From: an uncultured Clostridia bacterium
GTDB lineage: Bacteria > Bacillota > Clostridia > Christensenellales > Aristaeellaceae
Assembly: GCA_946409855.1 (NCBI GenBank)
Contig: CAMJXZ010000019.1
Span: 1 to 19,243, forward strand
Length of the DNA stretch: 19,243 nucleotides
Reading direction: 5' to 3'
In this document: piece by piece, positions 8,077 to 14,294 of the stretch
How the letters are laid out: each line of letters opens with the position of its first letter
Numbering within the stretch: position 1 is the first letter of the stretch
The notes under the pieces: model-generated
The model's database searches: none
Told to the model about the DNA's origin: nothing
Seen by the model: only the letters and a program-made list of their open reading frames with translations
Made by a program: the position numbers and the translations under genes

Positions 8077-8898
8077 TTGTCCGTTGTGCATATGGAATAT
8101 TATTCGGACGCGCTGCAGGGAAGAGCGCGCTTCAACGCGATCCTGCCGGATTTTGAGTCCGCGCCGAACTGGGTCAGAGGCACACCGTATGAGGAAAACT
8201 ATCGGCGCCTGCCCCGGGTGATGGTCATGCTGCACGGCTATACCGGCGGGGAATCCGACGTGCTGCTGCAGACGGGCATGCATGAACTCGCGGGAAAATA
8301 CAACCTCTGCGTCATCGCGCCTGCGGGCGGTAATTTCTTTTATGTGGATTGTCCCTGGTCCGGCGGAAAGTACGCCACCTTTGTGGCGGAGGAACTGACG
8401 GGGCTTTTCCGCAGGACGTTCCGGATTGAGGCAACCGCGGAAAACACCGTCATTTCCGGCTGGTCGATGGGCGGATACGGCGCTGTGTATCTCGGATGGA
8501 AATATCCGGATGTGTTTTCGAAAATCATCGCTTTCTCGCCGGCCCTGCTGACGAAAAACCTGGAAGCCTGGATCCCCTCGGATCACGACCGCAACGAGGC
8601 GTATTACCGGATGATCTTCGGCGATATCGCCTCAGCCGGTCAGAGAGACGTCAATCCAGAAGTCCTGGCCAGGGAGATGAAGGCCCGGAACCGTCCGGTT
8701 CCGCCTGTTTATATCGCCTGCGGTCAGGAGGATTTCCTGCTGGGAAACAACCTGGAATTCGTGGAGTTCATGAAAGAGCAGCAGATTTCTCATGAGTTCC
8801 ACACGGGCCCGGGCGTTCATTCGCTGGCGTTCTGGAATCAGTACATGGAGGACGCCGTCCAATGGGCGGTGGGCGCGCCGCGCGGGGCGCGGCCGTAA
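8077..8898 (+). CDS. Putative esterase, esterase D / CE1-like alpha/beta hydrolase
   Basis: A 273-residue serine esterase without a signal peptide. LHGYTGG (52-58) forms the oxyanion region, GWSMGG places the nucleophile at Ser130, GQEDF gives Asp219, and GVH gives His248. The fold matches PF00756-type esterases such as CE1 acetyl/feruloyl esterases and S-formylglutathione-hydrolase-like enzymes. The TTG at 8077 is chosen because AGGGAGG lies 8 nt upstream; the GTG at 8086 and ATG at 8092 are too far from any ribosome binding site. It precedes the solute-binding-protein gene by 76 bp on the same strand, so the two probably share a transcript. This links de-esterification with import. It resembles, but does not duplicate, the other PF00756-type esterase of the locus. 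Confidence 0.83.
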   Translation: MSVVHMEYYSDALQGRARFNAILPDFESAPNWVRGTPYEENYRRLPRVMVMLHGYTGGESDVLLQTGMHELAGKYNLCVIAPAGGNFFYVDCPWSGGKYATFVAEELTGLFRRTFRIEATAENTVISGWSMGGYGAVYLGWKYPDVFSKIIAFSPALLTKNLEAWIPSDHDRNEAYYRMIFGDIASAGQRDVNPEVLAREMKARNRPVPPVYIACGQEDFLLGNNLEFVEFMKEQQISHEFHTGPGVHSLAFWNQYMEDAVQWAVGAPRGARP

Positions 8899-8974
8899 CC
8901 TGCGTACGGGATCCGCCGGGAGACAGGCGGCCGGAAATAACCAAACATGCGGCTGAACCGCAGAAGGAGGAACC

Positions 8975-10486
8975 ATGAAGAAACTGCTGACCATGCTGCT
9001 TTGCCTGGCGATGGCGATGACACTGGCTGTCACGCCCATCCTCGCCGGCGCCGCCGAAGAGCAGACGGCCCCGGATTACCCCGTCGACTTCTCAGAAGCG
9101 CCCTATGAAGTGCACATCATCATGACGGTTCAGACGCAGGTGCCTACCCAGGCGGGCATTGACCGTGTAGCCGAGGAACTGAGCAAACTGACCCTGCGGG
9201 ATCTGAACATGACGGTGAAGCTGGAGATCATGGACTTCTCCCAGTTCGGGCAGAATGTGCCCCTCGCCCTGGCCAGCAGGGAAAAGATCGACCTGGTCGT
9301 GCTGCCCTTCGGCCATGTGATCCAGATGGCGGCCGCGGGCTATCTGAACGATATGAACCCCCTCCTGGAAACCTATGGCACGCATATCGTGGGTTCATAT
9401 ACTTCCGAAGCCCTGGCGCGTGTCTGTACGGCCAACGGCTCCCTGTACGGCGTACCCGTTCACAAGGAAAACTGCAACCAGATGACGATCGTTTTCCCCA
9501 CCGCGGTGCTGGAGCGGAACAAGATCGATCCTTCCGAGATCACGGATGTCGCCAGCATGAACGCCGCTTTTGAAAAGATCGCGGCGAACGAGCCGGGCAA
9601 GTGGGTTACTACCGCGGGCAAGAATTACGGGGGCGTGTTCAATCTGCATGACTTCTCGATCGTCGGCGGCAACTACGGCCCCTGCCTGATGAACATGTCT
9701 GAAAGCGTAAAGGTTGAAAACTACTATGCTTCTGAGGAATACGCCGATTATGTGAAGACCGTCCGCGAATGGAATCAGAAGGGCTGGATCAACCCCGCCG
9801 CCGCAACGGACGATCAGTATTTCATGACGCTGTTTGCCGGCCAGGCGCTGTCCTTCGTTTTCAACTACAATCATCCGCTTTCCAAGCCCGAGCTGACCCA
9901 GGCGCTTGGCCAGGATGTGACGCTGATCCCGCTGTCTGACCAGTACGCCACCACAGAATCCTCCGCCGCCTGGAATTATTGCATCCCGATCGGCAGCGCG
10001 CAGCCTGAAAAGGCCATGATGATGCTGGATTACCTCATGACCCGGAAAGACGCCGAAAACCTGCTGAACTGGGGCGTGGAAGGGGAAGACTACGTTGTAA
10101 AGGGCGATGTGCTGGATTATCCCGAGGGCAAGGATATCACCACGGTCGGCTATCACTTCGGCCAGGGCTGGATTCTGCCCAACCAGTTCGTCTGCACGCC
10201 CTGGATCAACGAAGGCGCCGACATCTATGAACGCGTGATCGAGTACAACAGAGCCGCCAAGGAATCCCTCGCCCTGGGCTTCGTGCTTGACACCAGCAGC
10301 ATTCTTACCGAGCTGGCCGCGGTCGCCAACGTCAACGAAGAATACGTCAACGCCCTCAATACCGGCGCGGTTGACCCGGATGAATACCTGCCCATGTTCC
10401 TGCAGGCGCAGGAGGATGCCGGCATGCAGACCATCATCGACGAAGTCCAGCGCCAGCTGGATGCCTTCATTGCCTCCAGGCAGTGA
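8975..10486 (+). CDS. Extracellular solute-binding protein with DUF3502-type C-terminus (LplA/YtcQ-like)
   Basis: A 503-residue carbohydrate-binding component of an ABC importer. The N-terminus is a classical signal peptide: MKK, a hydrophobic core to about residue 23, and a likely signal peptidase I site after AGA (residue 26). The only early cysteine (residue 10, in MLLCLA) is inside the hydrophobic core and not in a lipobox, so the protein seems not to be a lipoprotein, which is unusual for a Gram-positive binding protein. The C-terminal 75 residues (LGFVLDTSSILTELAAV, then GAVDPDEYLPMFLQ) match the DUF3502 domain of binding proteins that work with LplB/YtcP permeases. The start has AGAAGGAGG 5 nt upstream. 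A strong hairpin follows the gene. The ligand is unknown; acylated oligosaccharide is inferred. Confidence 0.9.
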   Translation: MKKLLTMLLCLAMAMTLAVTPILAGAAEEQTAPDYPVDFSEAPYEVHIIMTVQTQVPTQAGIDRVAEELSKLTLRDLNMTVKLEIMDFSQFGQNVPLALASREKIDLVVLPFGHVIQMAAAGYLNDMNPLLETYGTHIVGSYTSEALARVCTANGSLYGVPVHKENCNQMTIVFPTAVLERNKIDPSEITDVASMNAAFEKIAANEPGKWVTTAGKNYGGVFNLHDFSIVGGNYGPCLMNMSESVKVENYYASEEYADYVKTVREWNQKGWINPAAATDDQYFMTLFAGQALSFVFNYNHPLSKPELTQALGQDVTLIPLSDQYATTESSAAWNYCIPIGSAQPEKAMMMLDYLMTRKDAENLLNWGVEGEDYVVKGDVLDYPEGKDITTVGYHFGQGWILPNQFVCTPWINEGADIYERVIEYNRAAKESLALGFVLDTSSILTELAAVANVNEEYVNALNTGAVDPDEYLPMFLQAQEDAGMQTIIDEVQRQLDAFIASRQ

Positions 10487-10521
10487 CCGGATCATTCCGC
10501 GGAAAAAACCAGGCGATAAAA

Positions 10522-10556
10522 GAAAATGGGCGCATCCGGGCGATGCGCTCATTTTC
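10522..10556 (+). terminator. Hairpin after the binding-protein gene
   Basis: A 15-bp stem (10522-10536 with 10542-10556, one G-U pair) closes a 5-nt loop CGGGC, 36 bp after the stop. The 3' arm ends ATTTTC, but no long T run follows. It may terminate transcription partly, or protect the binding-protein mRNA so that more of it is made than of the downstream hydrolase. Confidence 0.65.
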
Positions 10557-10661
10557 TGAGTGCAAAACTGATTCCTATCCAAACTTTTGCCGGCTCTGCA
10601 GCAGATCCGTTTTCTGATGCACGCTGTCCTTAAACGGACATATATCACGGAGGAAATCAAT

Positions 10662-11609
10662 ATGAGGCCGCTGCTGTTTTTCGCCATCCGGAAAGCGAAG
10701 CAATATCAGAAGAAACATCATCTTCCGGATCATCGCGAGCTGACCGCAGAGATGATTCAAAAGCGGATCCGGGAAAACGCGAAGCCCGAATACTACGACT
10801 GCTTTTCCGCGGATAAGAAGTATACGGAGGGCCTGAAGCTGGAGAAGGTGCCGCTGCCGGACTGCGGCGCGTGGATGATCAGCGCGCAAGCCAATCCTTC
10901 CGGCAAGGTCCTGTATTACATCCATGGCGGCGGATTCTGGGAAGGCTCCACGAAAAACGGGCTCCGGTTCATTTCCTATGTCGTCAGACACTGGGGATAC
11001 AACGTTTTTTCGGTTGATTACCGGCTCTGTCCCCAGTTCAAATGCCTTGATGCCATCAGCGACTGCCTGGCAGGCTATCAGCATCTGCTGAAAACATTCG
11101 CCCCTGGGGACATCATCCTGATGGGGGAATCCGCAGGCGGAAATCTTGTCTTTGCGCTCGCTCACAGGCTGAAAGCGGAGGGGCTTCCGCTTCCGGGCGG
11201 CATCATCGCCTGTTCGCCGGTGCTCCAGTTCCTGCACTATGCGTACAGCTATTATGAGTGCGCCTGCAAAACAGATTACGGCATCATATTCGGAACCAAC
11301 CAGATCGTCGAATATTACCGCGGCGATCTGCCCGTCGACAGTCCCTATGTCTCGCCCCTCCTGGGCGATCTGACCGGTTTCCCGCCGGTATACCTGGATG
11401 CTTCCGCCTGCGAAAGCCTTCGGGACGAAGCGCGGATGATGTATGTGCTTCTGAAAGAAAAAGGGGTCGACGCGGAATACCATGAACTGCGTGATTTCTT
11501 CCATGCCATGGTCGTCGCTCCGCACATCGGTTTTGTGCGGAAGGAAGAATACCCGCTGATTCAGCGCTTCATCAAAAAGGTGTTTGTGACGGAGCGCCAG
11601 TCCATTTAA
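10662..11609 (+). CDS. Alpha/beta hydrolase, hormone-sensitive-lipase (HSL) type esterase
   Basis: A 315-residue esterase of the HSL/acetyl-esterase family. The HGGGFWEG oxyanion motif (88-95) and GESAGG elbow (Ser157) are canonical. The acid position reads ACESLRDE, so Glu251 appears to replace the usual Asp, and DFFHAM gives His281. There is no signal peptide. The ATG at 10662 has GGAGG 8 nt upstream; an upstream ATG at 10587 has none. It lies 105 bp beyond the binding-protein hairpin and may be read through from that unit or have its own weak promoter. HSL-family enzymes favour short acyl esters, so deacetylation of imported sugars is a reasonable but unproven role. It is the last gene of the esterase-rich locus. 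Confidence 0.85.
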   Translation: MRPLLFFAIRKAKQYQKKHHLPDHRELTAEMIQKRIRENAKPEYYDCFSADKKYTEGLKLEKVPLPDCGAWMISAQANPSGKVLYYIHGGGFWEGSTKNGLRFISYVVRHWGYNVFSVDYRLCPQFKCLDAISDCLAGYQHLLKTFAPGDIILMGESAGGNLVFALAHRLKAEGLPLPGGIIACSPVLQFLHYAYSYYECACKTDYGIIFGTNQIVEYYRGDLPVDSPYVSPLLGDLTGFPPVYLDASACESLRDEARMMYVLLKEKGVDAEYHELRDFFHAMVVAPHIGFVRKEEYPLIQRFIKKVFVTERQSI

Positions 11610-11653
11610 CGAATATATGAAATGGCTGATAAGCTGACCCCGGTTCATGCCGA

Positions 11654-11687
11654 TAAAAAATCTCCGTGCTTCATTGAAGCCGGAGAT
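11654..11687 (-). terminator. Terminator of the 56-residue peptide gene (bidirectional hairpin)
   Basis: The stem ATCTCCG/CGGAGAT (11660-11666 with 11681-11687) encloses an inner stem GCTTC-ATT-GAAGC. Read leftward, the hairpin is followed by a run of six or more T (AAAAAA on the plus strand, 11655-11660), the proper form of an intrinsic terminator for the leftward peptide gene. Rightward it has only GATTGTTT, which may still serve the HSL esterase gene. Confidence 0.7.
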
Positions 11688-11725
11688 GATTGTTTACAGG
11701 CCGGACTGATGTGCCCGGGCAGGCA

Positions 11726-11896
11726 TTACCAGCCGCCGGTGGCTCCGCCGTCCTTCGGTTCTTCCCTGCGCTTTTCTGGAAAATACAGGGGATCTCCCGG
11801 AAGGCCGGGGAATAGAGGGTTGAAGCGGCCAAGGCCGCCGGAGATCAGTTCCATCGTTTCAGGGTTCAGTTCTTTCATTTCTTGGTTGGCAGTCAT
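11726..11896 (-). CDS. Small double-glycine-leader peptide (56 residues), bacteriocin/RiPP-like precursor
   Basis: A short gene encoding 56 residues. The leader MTANQEMKELNPETMELISGG fits the pattern of bacteriocin-type double-glycine leaders: Glu-Leu and Met-Glu-Leu-Ile-Ser spacing before Gly20-Gly21. The 35-residue remainder starts LGRFNPLFPGLPG, has six prolines and aromatics, then a charged stretch (EKRREEPKD), and ends GGATGGW. It has no cysteine, so thioether or disulfide chemistry is excluded. AAGGAG lies about 11 nt before the ATG, and a leftward intrinsic terminator follows 38 bp after the stop. Both support a real gene. A second double-glycine protein is encoded upstream on the same strand. 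No C39-peptidase transporter or modification enzyme is in the window, so export and function are unknown; secreted peptide or signalling precursor are possibilities. Confidence 0.68.
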   Translation of the reverse strand: MTANQEMKELNPETMELISGGLGRFNPLFPGLPGDPLYFPEKRREEPKDGGATGGW

Positions 11897-12126
11897 TGTT
11901 TATTTTCTCCTTGCGTGCGTCGTTTTTATTCTGTCTGTCCGGATGGATTTCATTCGGGATACTGTCTGCCTGCTTCCGTTCGGTTTCACCGGGATTCATA
12001 AGATTTCCTTTATTCGCGATCCTTGCATCTGTCAGCATTGAAAATGCCGCCGGCTGCCCGTTCCGGCTCTTCCCGGTCCGGTGATCTCATCGCCGGTTCT
12101 TTCCCGCCTGTTGTCCCGGTCTTCCA

Positions 12127-12435
12127 TCAGTGACGGTGGCGCTCAAATTTCTTTTTATGGTTTGCCTCCCAGAAGGGAAGCGATTCTTCCAGCGAAGTGG
12201 GGGCACGGCCTTTTACGGCGGTAAAAAACACCACGGAATTCGCGCCTTTTTCCCCGATGTTTTCTCCCTTCCACCAGAACTCGTCCTTGTCGATGAAATG
12301 GGTCACGACTTTGATTCCGGCCTCTTCATATTCGCTCCGCCAGTAATAATTCAGGGTAAACGTTCCGCCGGCTGCTTTTTCAAGATCTTTCTGATCCAGT
12401 TCCGCGGTGTTCATATCTTTCATATCCTTATCCAT
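12127..12435 (-). CDS. Double-glycine-leader small protein (102 residues), function unknown
   Basis: A 102-residue protein whose N-terminus (NTAELDQKDLEKAAGG, Gly23-Gly24) closely matches a bacteriocin-type double-glycine leader. Removal would leave 78 residues, longer than most such cores and looking like a small domain: TFTLNYYWRSEYEEAGIK, then DEFWWKGENIGEKGANSVV, GRAPTSLEE and a basic, His-rich tail (KKKFERHRH). It has no cysteine. The ribosome binding site GAAGGAGAGGGAAC precedes the ATG at a normal distance. The gene lies 230 bp upstream of the 56-residue peptide gene on the same strand, and both may be transcribed together. I do not recognise the mature domain. The leader suggests export by a peptidase-containing ABC transporter encoded elsewhere. 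A plain cytoplasmic protein with a fortuitous leader is the alternative. Confidence 0.72.
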   Translation of the reverse strand: MDKDMKDMNTAELDQKDLEKAAGGTFTLNYYWRSEYEEAGIKVVTHFIDKDEFWWKGENIGEKGANSVVFFTAVKGRAPTSLEESLPFWEANHKKKFERHRH

Positions 12436-12727
12436 TCTGTTCCCTCTCCTTCATGGCCAAGCTGTTTTTGCAGCGCCTGTTTCATTACTGACATTATTTG
12501 ATACGCAGGAATATATATGGGTGGCAGCCGCTGACTACCGAAAATTCATCATTTGATGATGATATCCCCCGGGAGACCGCCTTTCGGACTTTTGTCATGT
12601 CCGTCTCCGTCATTGTTTGCCGTAAAGCGGCTTTATAGCCGATCATGCAAACCGGAAACGACGGTATCACAGAATATCGGAAGCCCCCGTCACACAATGG
12701 CGGGGGCGCAAAAACACATCAATTCGG
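12436..12727. other. Intergenic region upstream of the double-glycine genes, with palindromes
   Basis: No convincing gene. It contains a 6-2-6 palindrome TCATCA-TT-TGATGA (12546-12559), a 6-1-6 palindrome TAAAGC-G-GCTTTA (12623-12635), and a GC-rich hairpin GCCCCCG/CGGGGGC (12683-12707, 11-nt loop). The last could end the leftward dehydrogenase transcript, although only two T follow on that strand. The palindromes could be operator sites for a regulator such as the nearby XRE protein; this is a guess. A leftward 34-codon frame (12494-12598) ends in a leader-like segment and is treated as a finding only. Confidence 0.4.
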
Positions 12728-13615
12728 TCACTGACAATACGGCTGGGATACAGCCGCTCCTGTGCGGAAGGTCTGAGCAGCGGCTTTTTTCTTATGAAAT
12801 TTCCTGCCGGAGGATGCGCCGCCATCGATCAGGATATCGATCCCGCACAGGTATTGATTCCTTTCATCCGCAATCGAGGCGATGGCATATCCCAGTTCCT
12901 GCGGTTTTCCCATCCTGCCTGCGCAGGTGTTCTCAATCATCTTCCGGGCGAAATCCGACTGCTCCAGTTCTTGCGTTCCCATCCCCGTTTCAATGAGCCC
13001 GGGACTCACGGAGACCACACGGATGCCCTTCTTTGCGTATTCATGGGCACATTTCTTGGCATACCACACAACGAAATTCTTGCTCAGCATATACGCCATG
13101 CCGCGCCGGTTATAATCACTTCCCGCCAGCCTGGCTTCGAATGTCATGTGCCTGATAAATGCTTCTTCCCGATGCTCTGCCTCTTCGTAGATCCGGGGGA
13201 TCACCATGAACCTGGGCATTTCATACGCAGAGCTGGAAGCGACATCCACGATCATGCCTCCGTGATTCATGACATTGAAGAACTCCATGTTGACATTCCG
13301 GGTCCCCAGGGCATTGACTCTGATGATTGTTTCCGGGTCCGCCATGGTCGGGGAAAGTCCCGCCGCGTGGATCACCGTTTTTATGGTGCCAAGCTCCGAT
13401 GCCAGAGCGCACAGTTCATGTACGTTTCCGCGGTCTGAAACATCGCAGGCAATCAGATGTACCTCATGGCCTACCTCTTCAAGGGATTTCTTTGCGCGTT
13501 CCAGTTTTTCCACCGTTCTTCCGGTCAATACCAGGATGACATCCTTGTCAATGTTTCTTGCGGTTTCCAGCCCGATCCCGCTGCCGCCGCCTGTAATCAC
13601 ACATACATTTGCCAT
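12728..13615 (-). CDS. Short-chain dehydrogenase/reductase (SDR)
   Basis: A 295-residue NAD(P)-dependent oxidoreductase with a Rossmann fold. TGGGSGIG (8-15) is the dinucleotide-binding motif, HAAG (83-86) the structural motif, VASSS the catalytic serine region (about 127-129), and YMLSK (Tyr175, Lys179) the active-site YxxxK. SPGLIETGM follows as in classical SDRs. The ATG at 13615 is preceded by GGGGAGGG about 9 nt upstream; an ATG at 13699 would add 28 residues before the fold without a ribosome binding site. The C-terminal tail after GGASSG (residues 271-295, KKKAAAQTF...) looks unlike the family and coincides with a plus-strand terminator-like hairpin. The substrate is unknown; family members act on steroids, sugars or other alcohols. 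Its upstream region is shared with the divergent XRE regulator gene, which may control it. Confidence 0.88.
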   Translation of the reverse strand: MANVCVITGGGSGIGLETARNIDKDVILVLTGRTVEKLERAKKSLEEVGHEVHLIACDVSDRGNVHELCALASELGTIKTVIHAAGLSPTMADPETIIRVNALGTRNVNMEFFNVMNHGGMIVDVASSSAYEMPRFMVIPRIYEEAEHREEAFIRHMTFEARLAGSDYNRRGMAYMLSKNFVVWYAKKCAHEYAKKGIRVVSVSPGLIETGMGTQELEQSDFARKMIENTCAGRMGKPQELGYAIASIADERNQYLCGIDILIDGGASSGRKFHKKKAAAQTFRTGAAVSQPYCQ

Positions 13616-13898
13616 TTCTTTTCCCTCCCCGATGACTTGTCTTACATATGCTTGCCCGGAACCTTCATTTCGTCCGTTCTTCTGTTTCCGCCGGATCATG
13701 CCTTGGATTGCCGAAACTCGGGACCGCGGCCGTGCTTTTATGCCGCGGTTGTGGGCAGGACACGGGGTGCCGTCTTCCGGCCGGCTTCCTCGGGAACGAA
13801 CCCCTCTTTGCGCAGCCCACTATCATGGGACGTATCCGAGTATTACAATTGAATGGATATTATGTCCCGAAATGATGCCAAACCGGGGGGATCAACAA
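13616..13898. promoter_or_regulatory. Divergent intergenic region between the SDR and XRE genes
   Basis: A 283-bp gap between divergent genes. It holds an 8-bp stem hairpin ACCGCGGC/GCCGCGGT (13723-13749, 11-nt loop) and an inverted pair GGGAC (13827-13831) and GTCCC (13864-13868) bracketing AT-rich -10-like sequences TACAAT (13844-13849) and TATTAT (13858-13863). No good -35 was found. The inverted pair around the putative XRE promoter is a plausible autoregulatory operator. Confidence 0.35.
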
Positions 13899-14165
13899 AT
13901 GGATGCAAAAGAACGGATCCGTCAGCTGATGGCCGAGAGGGGATGGAGCGAGTACCGACTGGCGATCGAAGCCGGGTTATCGCAGTCCATCGTGGCGAAT
14001 ATTTTTAACCGCAACACCATCCCTTCACTGGCTCAGTTTTTTGCGGAACATTGTATGGTGGAACTGACAGAAGAGCAAAGAAACATGTTCAACGCATGGA
14101 GTTCCCTGAACAGGTCCCAGAAGGAAGCGGTTGAACATCTCATCCGGGTGATGAAAGAATCATAA
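13899..14165 (+). CDS. Small XRE-family helix-turn-helix regulator, apparently internally shortened
   Basis: An 88-residue DNA-binding protein. The N-terminal part (KERIRQLMAERGWSEYRLAI, then EAGLSQSIVANIFNRN, helices to about residue 39) is a clear XRE helix-turn-helix. Clostridial relatives as I know them continue with a segment like PTLEAICKAFGIT before LxQFFAE. Here IPS joins LAQFFAE directly, so about 14 residues (fourth and fifth helices) seem to be missing in frame. The tail resumes normally (VELTEEQRNMFNAWSSL, then a final amphipathic helix). The ATG at 13899 has GGGGGG 8 nt upstream. A strong terminator follows. It diverges from the dehydrogenase gene and may regulate it or itself. 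Whether the shortened fold still binds DNA is uncertain. Confidence 0.78.
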   Translation: MDAKERIRQLMAERGWSEYRLAIEAGLSQSIVANIFNRNTIPSLAQFFAEHCMVELTEEQRNMFNAWSSLNRSQKEAVEHLIRVMKES

Positions 14166-14166
14166 G

Positions 14167-14198
14167 CGGCGGAATCGGGAAAACTTCCGCCGTTTTTT
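14167..14198 (+). terminator. Intrinsic terminator of the XRE gene
   Basis: An 8-bp stem CGGCGGAA/TTCCGCCG (14167-14174 with 14185-14192), a 10-nt loop and six T directly after. It starts right after the XRE stop codon. Confidence 0.9.
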
Positions 14199-14230
14199 GA
14201 TGCCGAATTCCGCCGATACTGTGTCAAGCC

Positions 14231-14259
14231 TTGAAACTGCCCCCGATGCGTGTTATAAT
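14231..14259 (+). promoter_or_regulatory. Sigma-A-type promoter of the RseC-thioredoxin pair
   Basis: TTGAAA (14231-14236), a 17-bp spacer and a perfect TATAAT (14254-14259). The predicted start is about 14266, roughly 29 bp before the GTG start of the membrane protein gene. Confidence 0.85.
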
Positions 14260-14294
14260 TCCCACAGCAAACGAGCGGAAGGGAGGCGGCGGAT

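Noticed and set aside
11859..11999. A 46-codon minus-strand frame with an AAGGAA-type ribosome binding site, overlapping the start of the 56-residue peptide gene
   Set aside because: Its sequence is wholly polar and charged, it overlaps the better-supported gene in another frame, and there is no leader or domain. A translated upstream leader frame is possible but cannot be supported.
12600..12790. A known metabolite riboswitch on the plus strand ending in the T-run at 12790
   Set aside because: I could not match a cobalamin, c-di-GMP, SAM, THF or preQ1 core, and there is no plus-strand gene downstream to control. Only the competing hairpins are reported as a finding.
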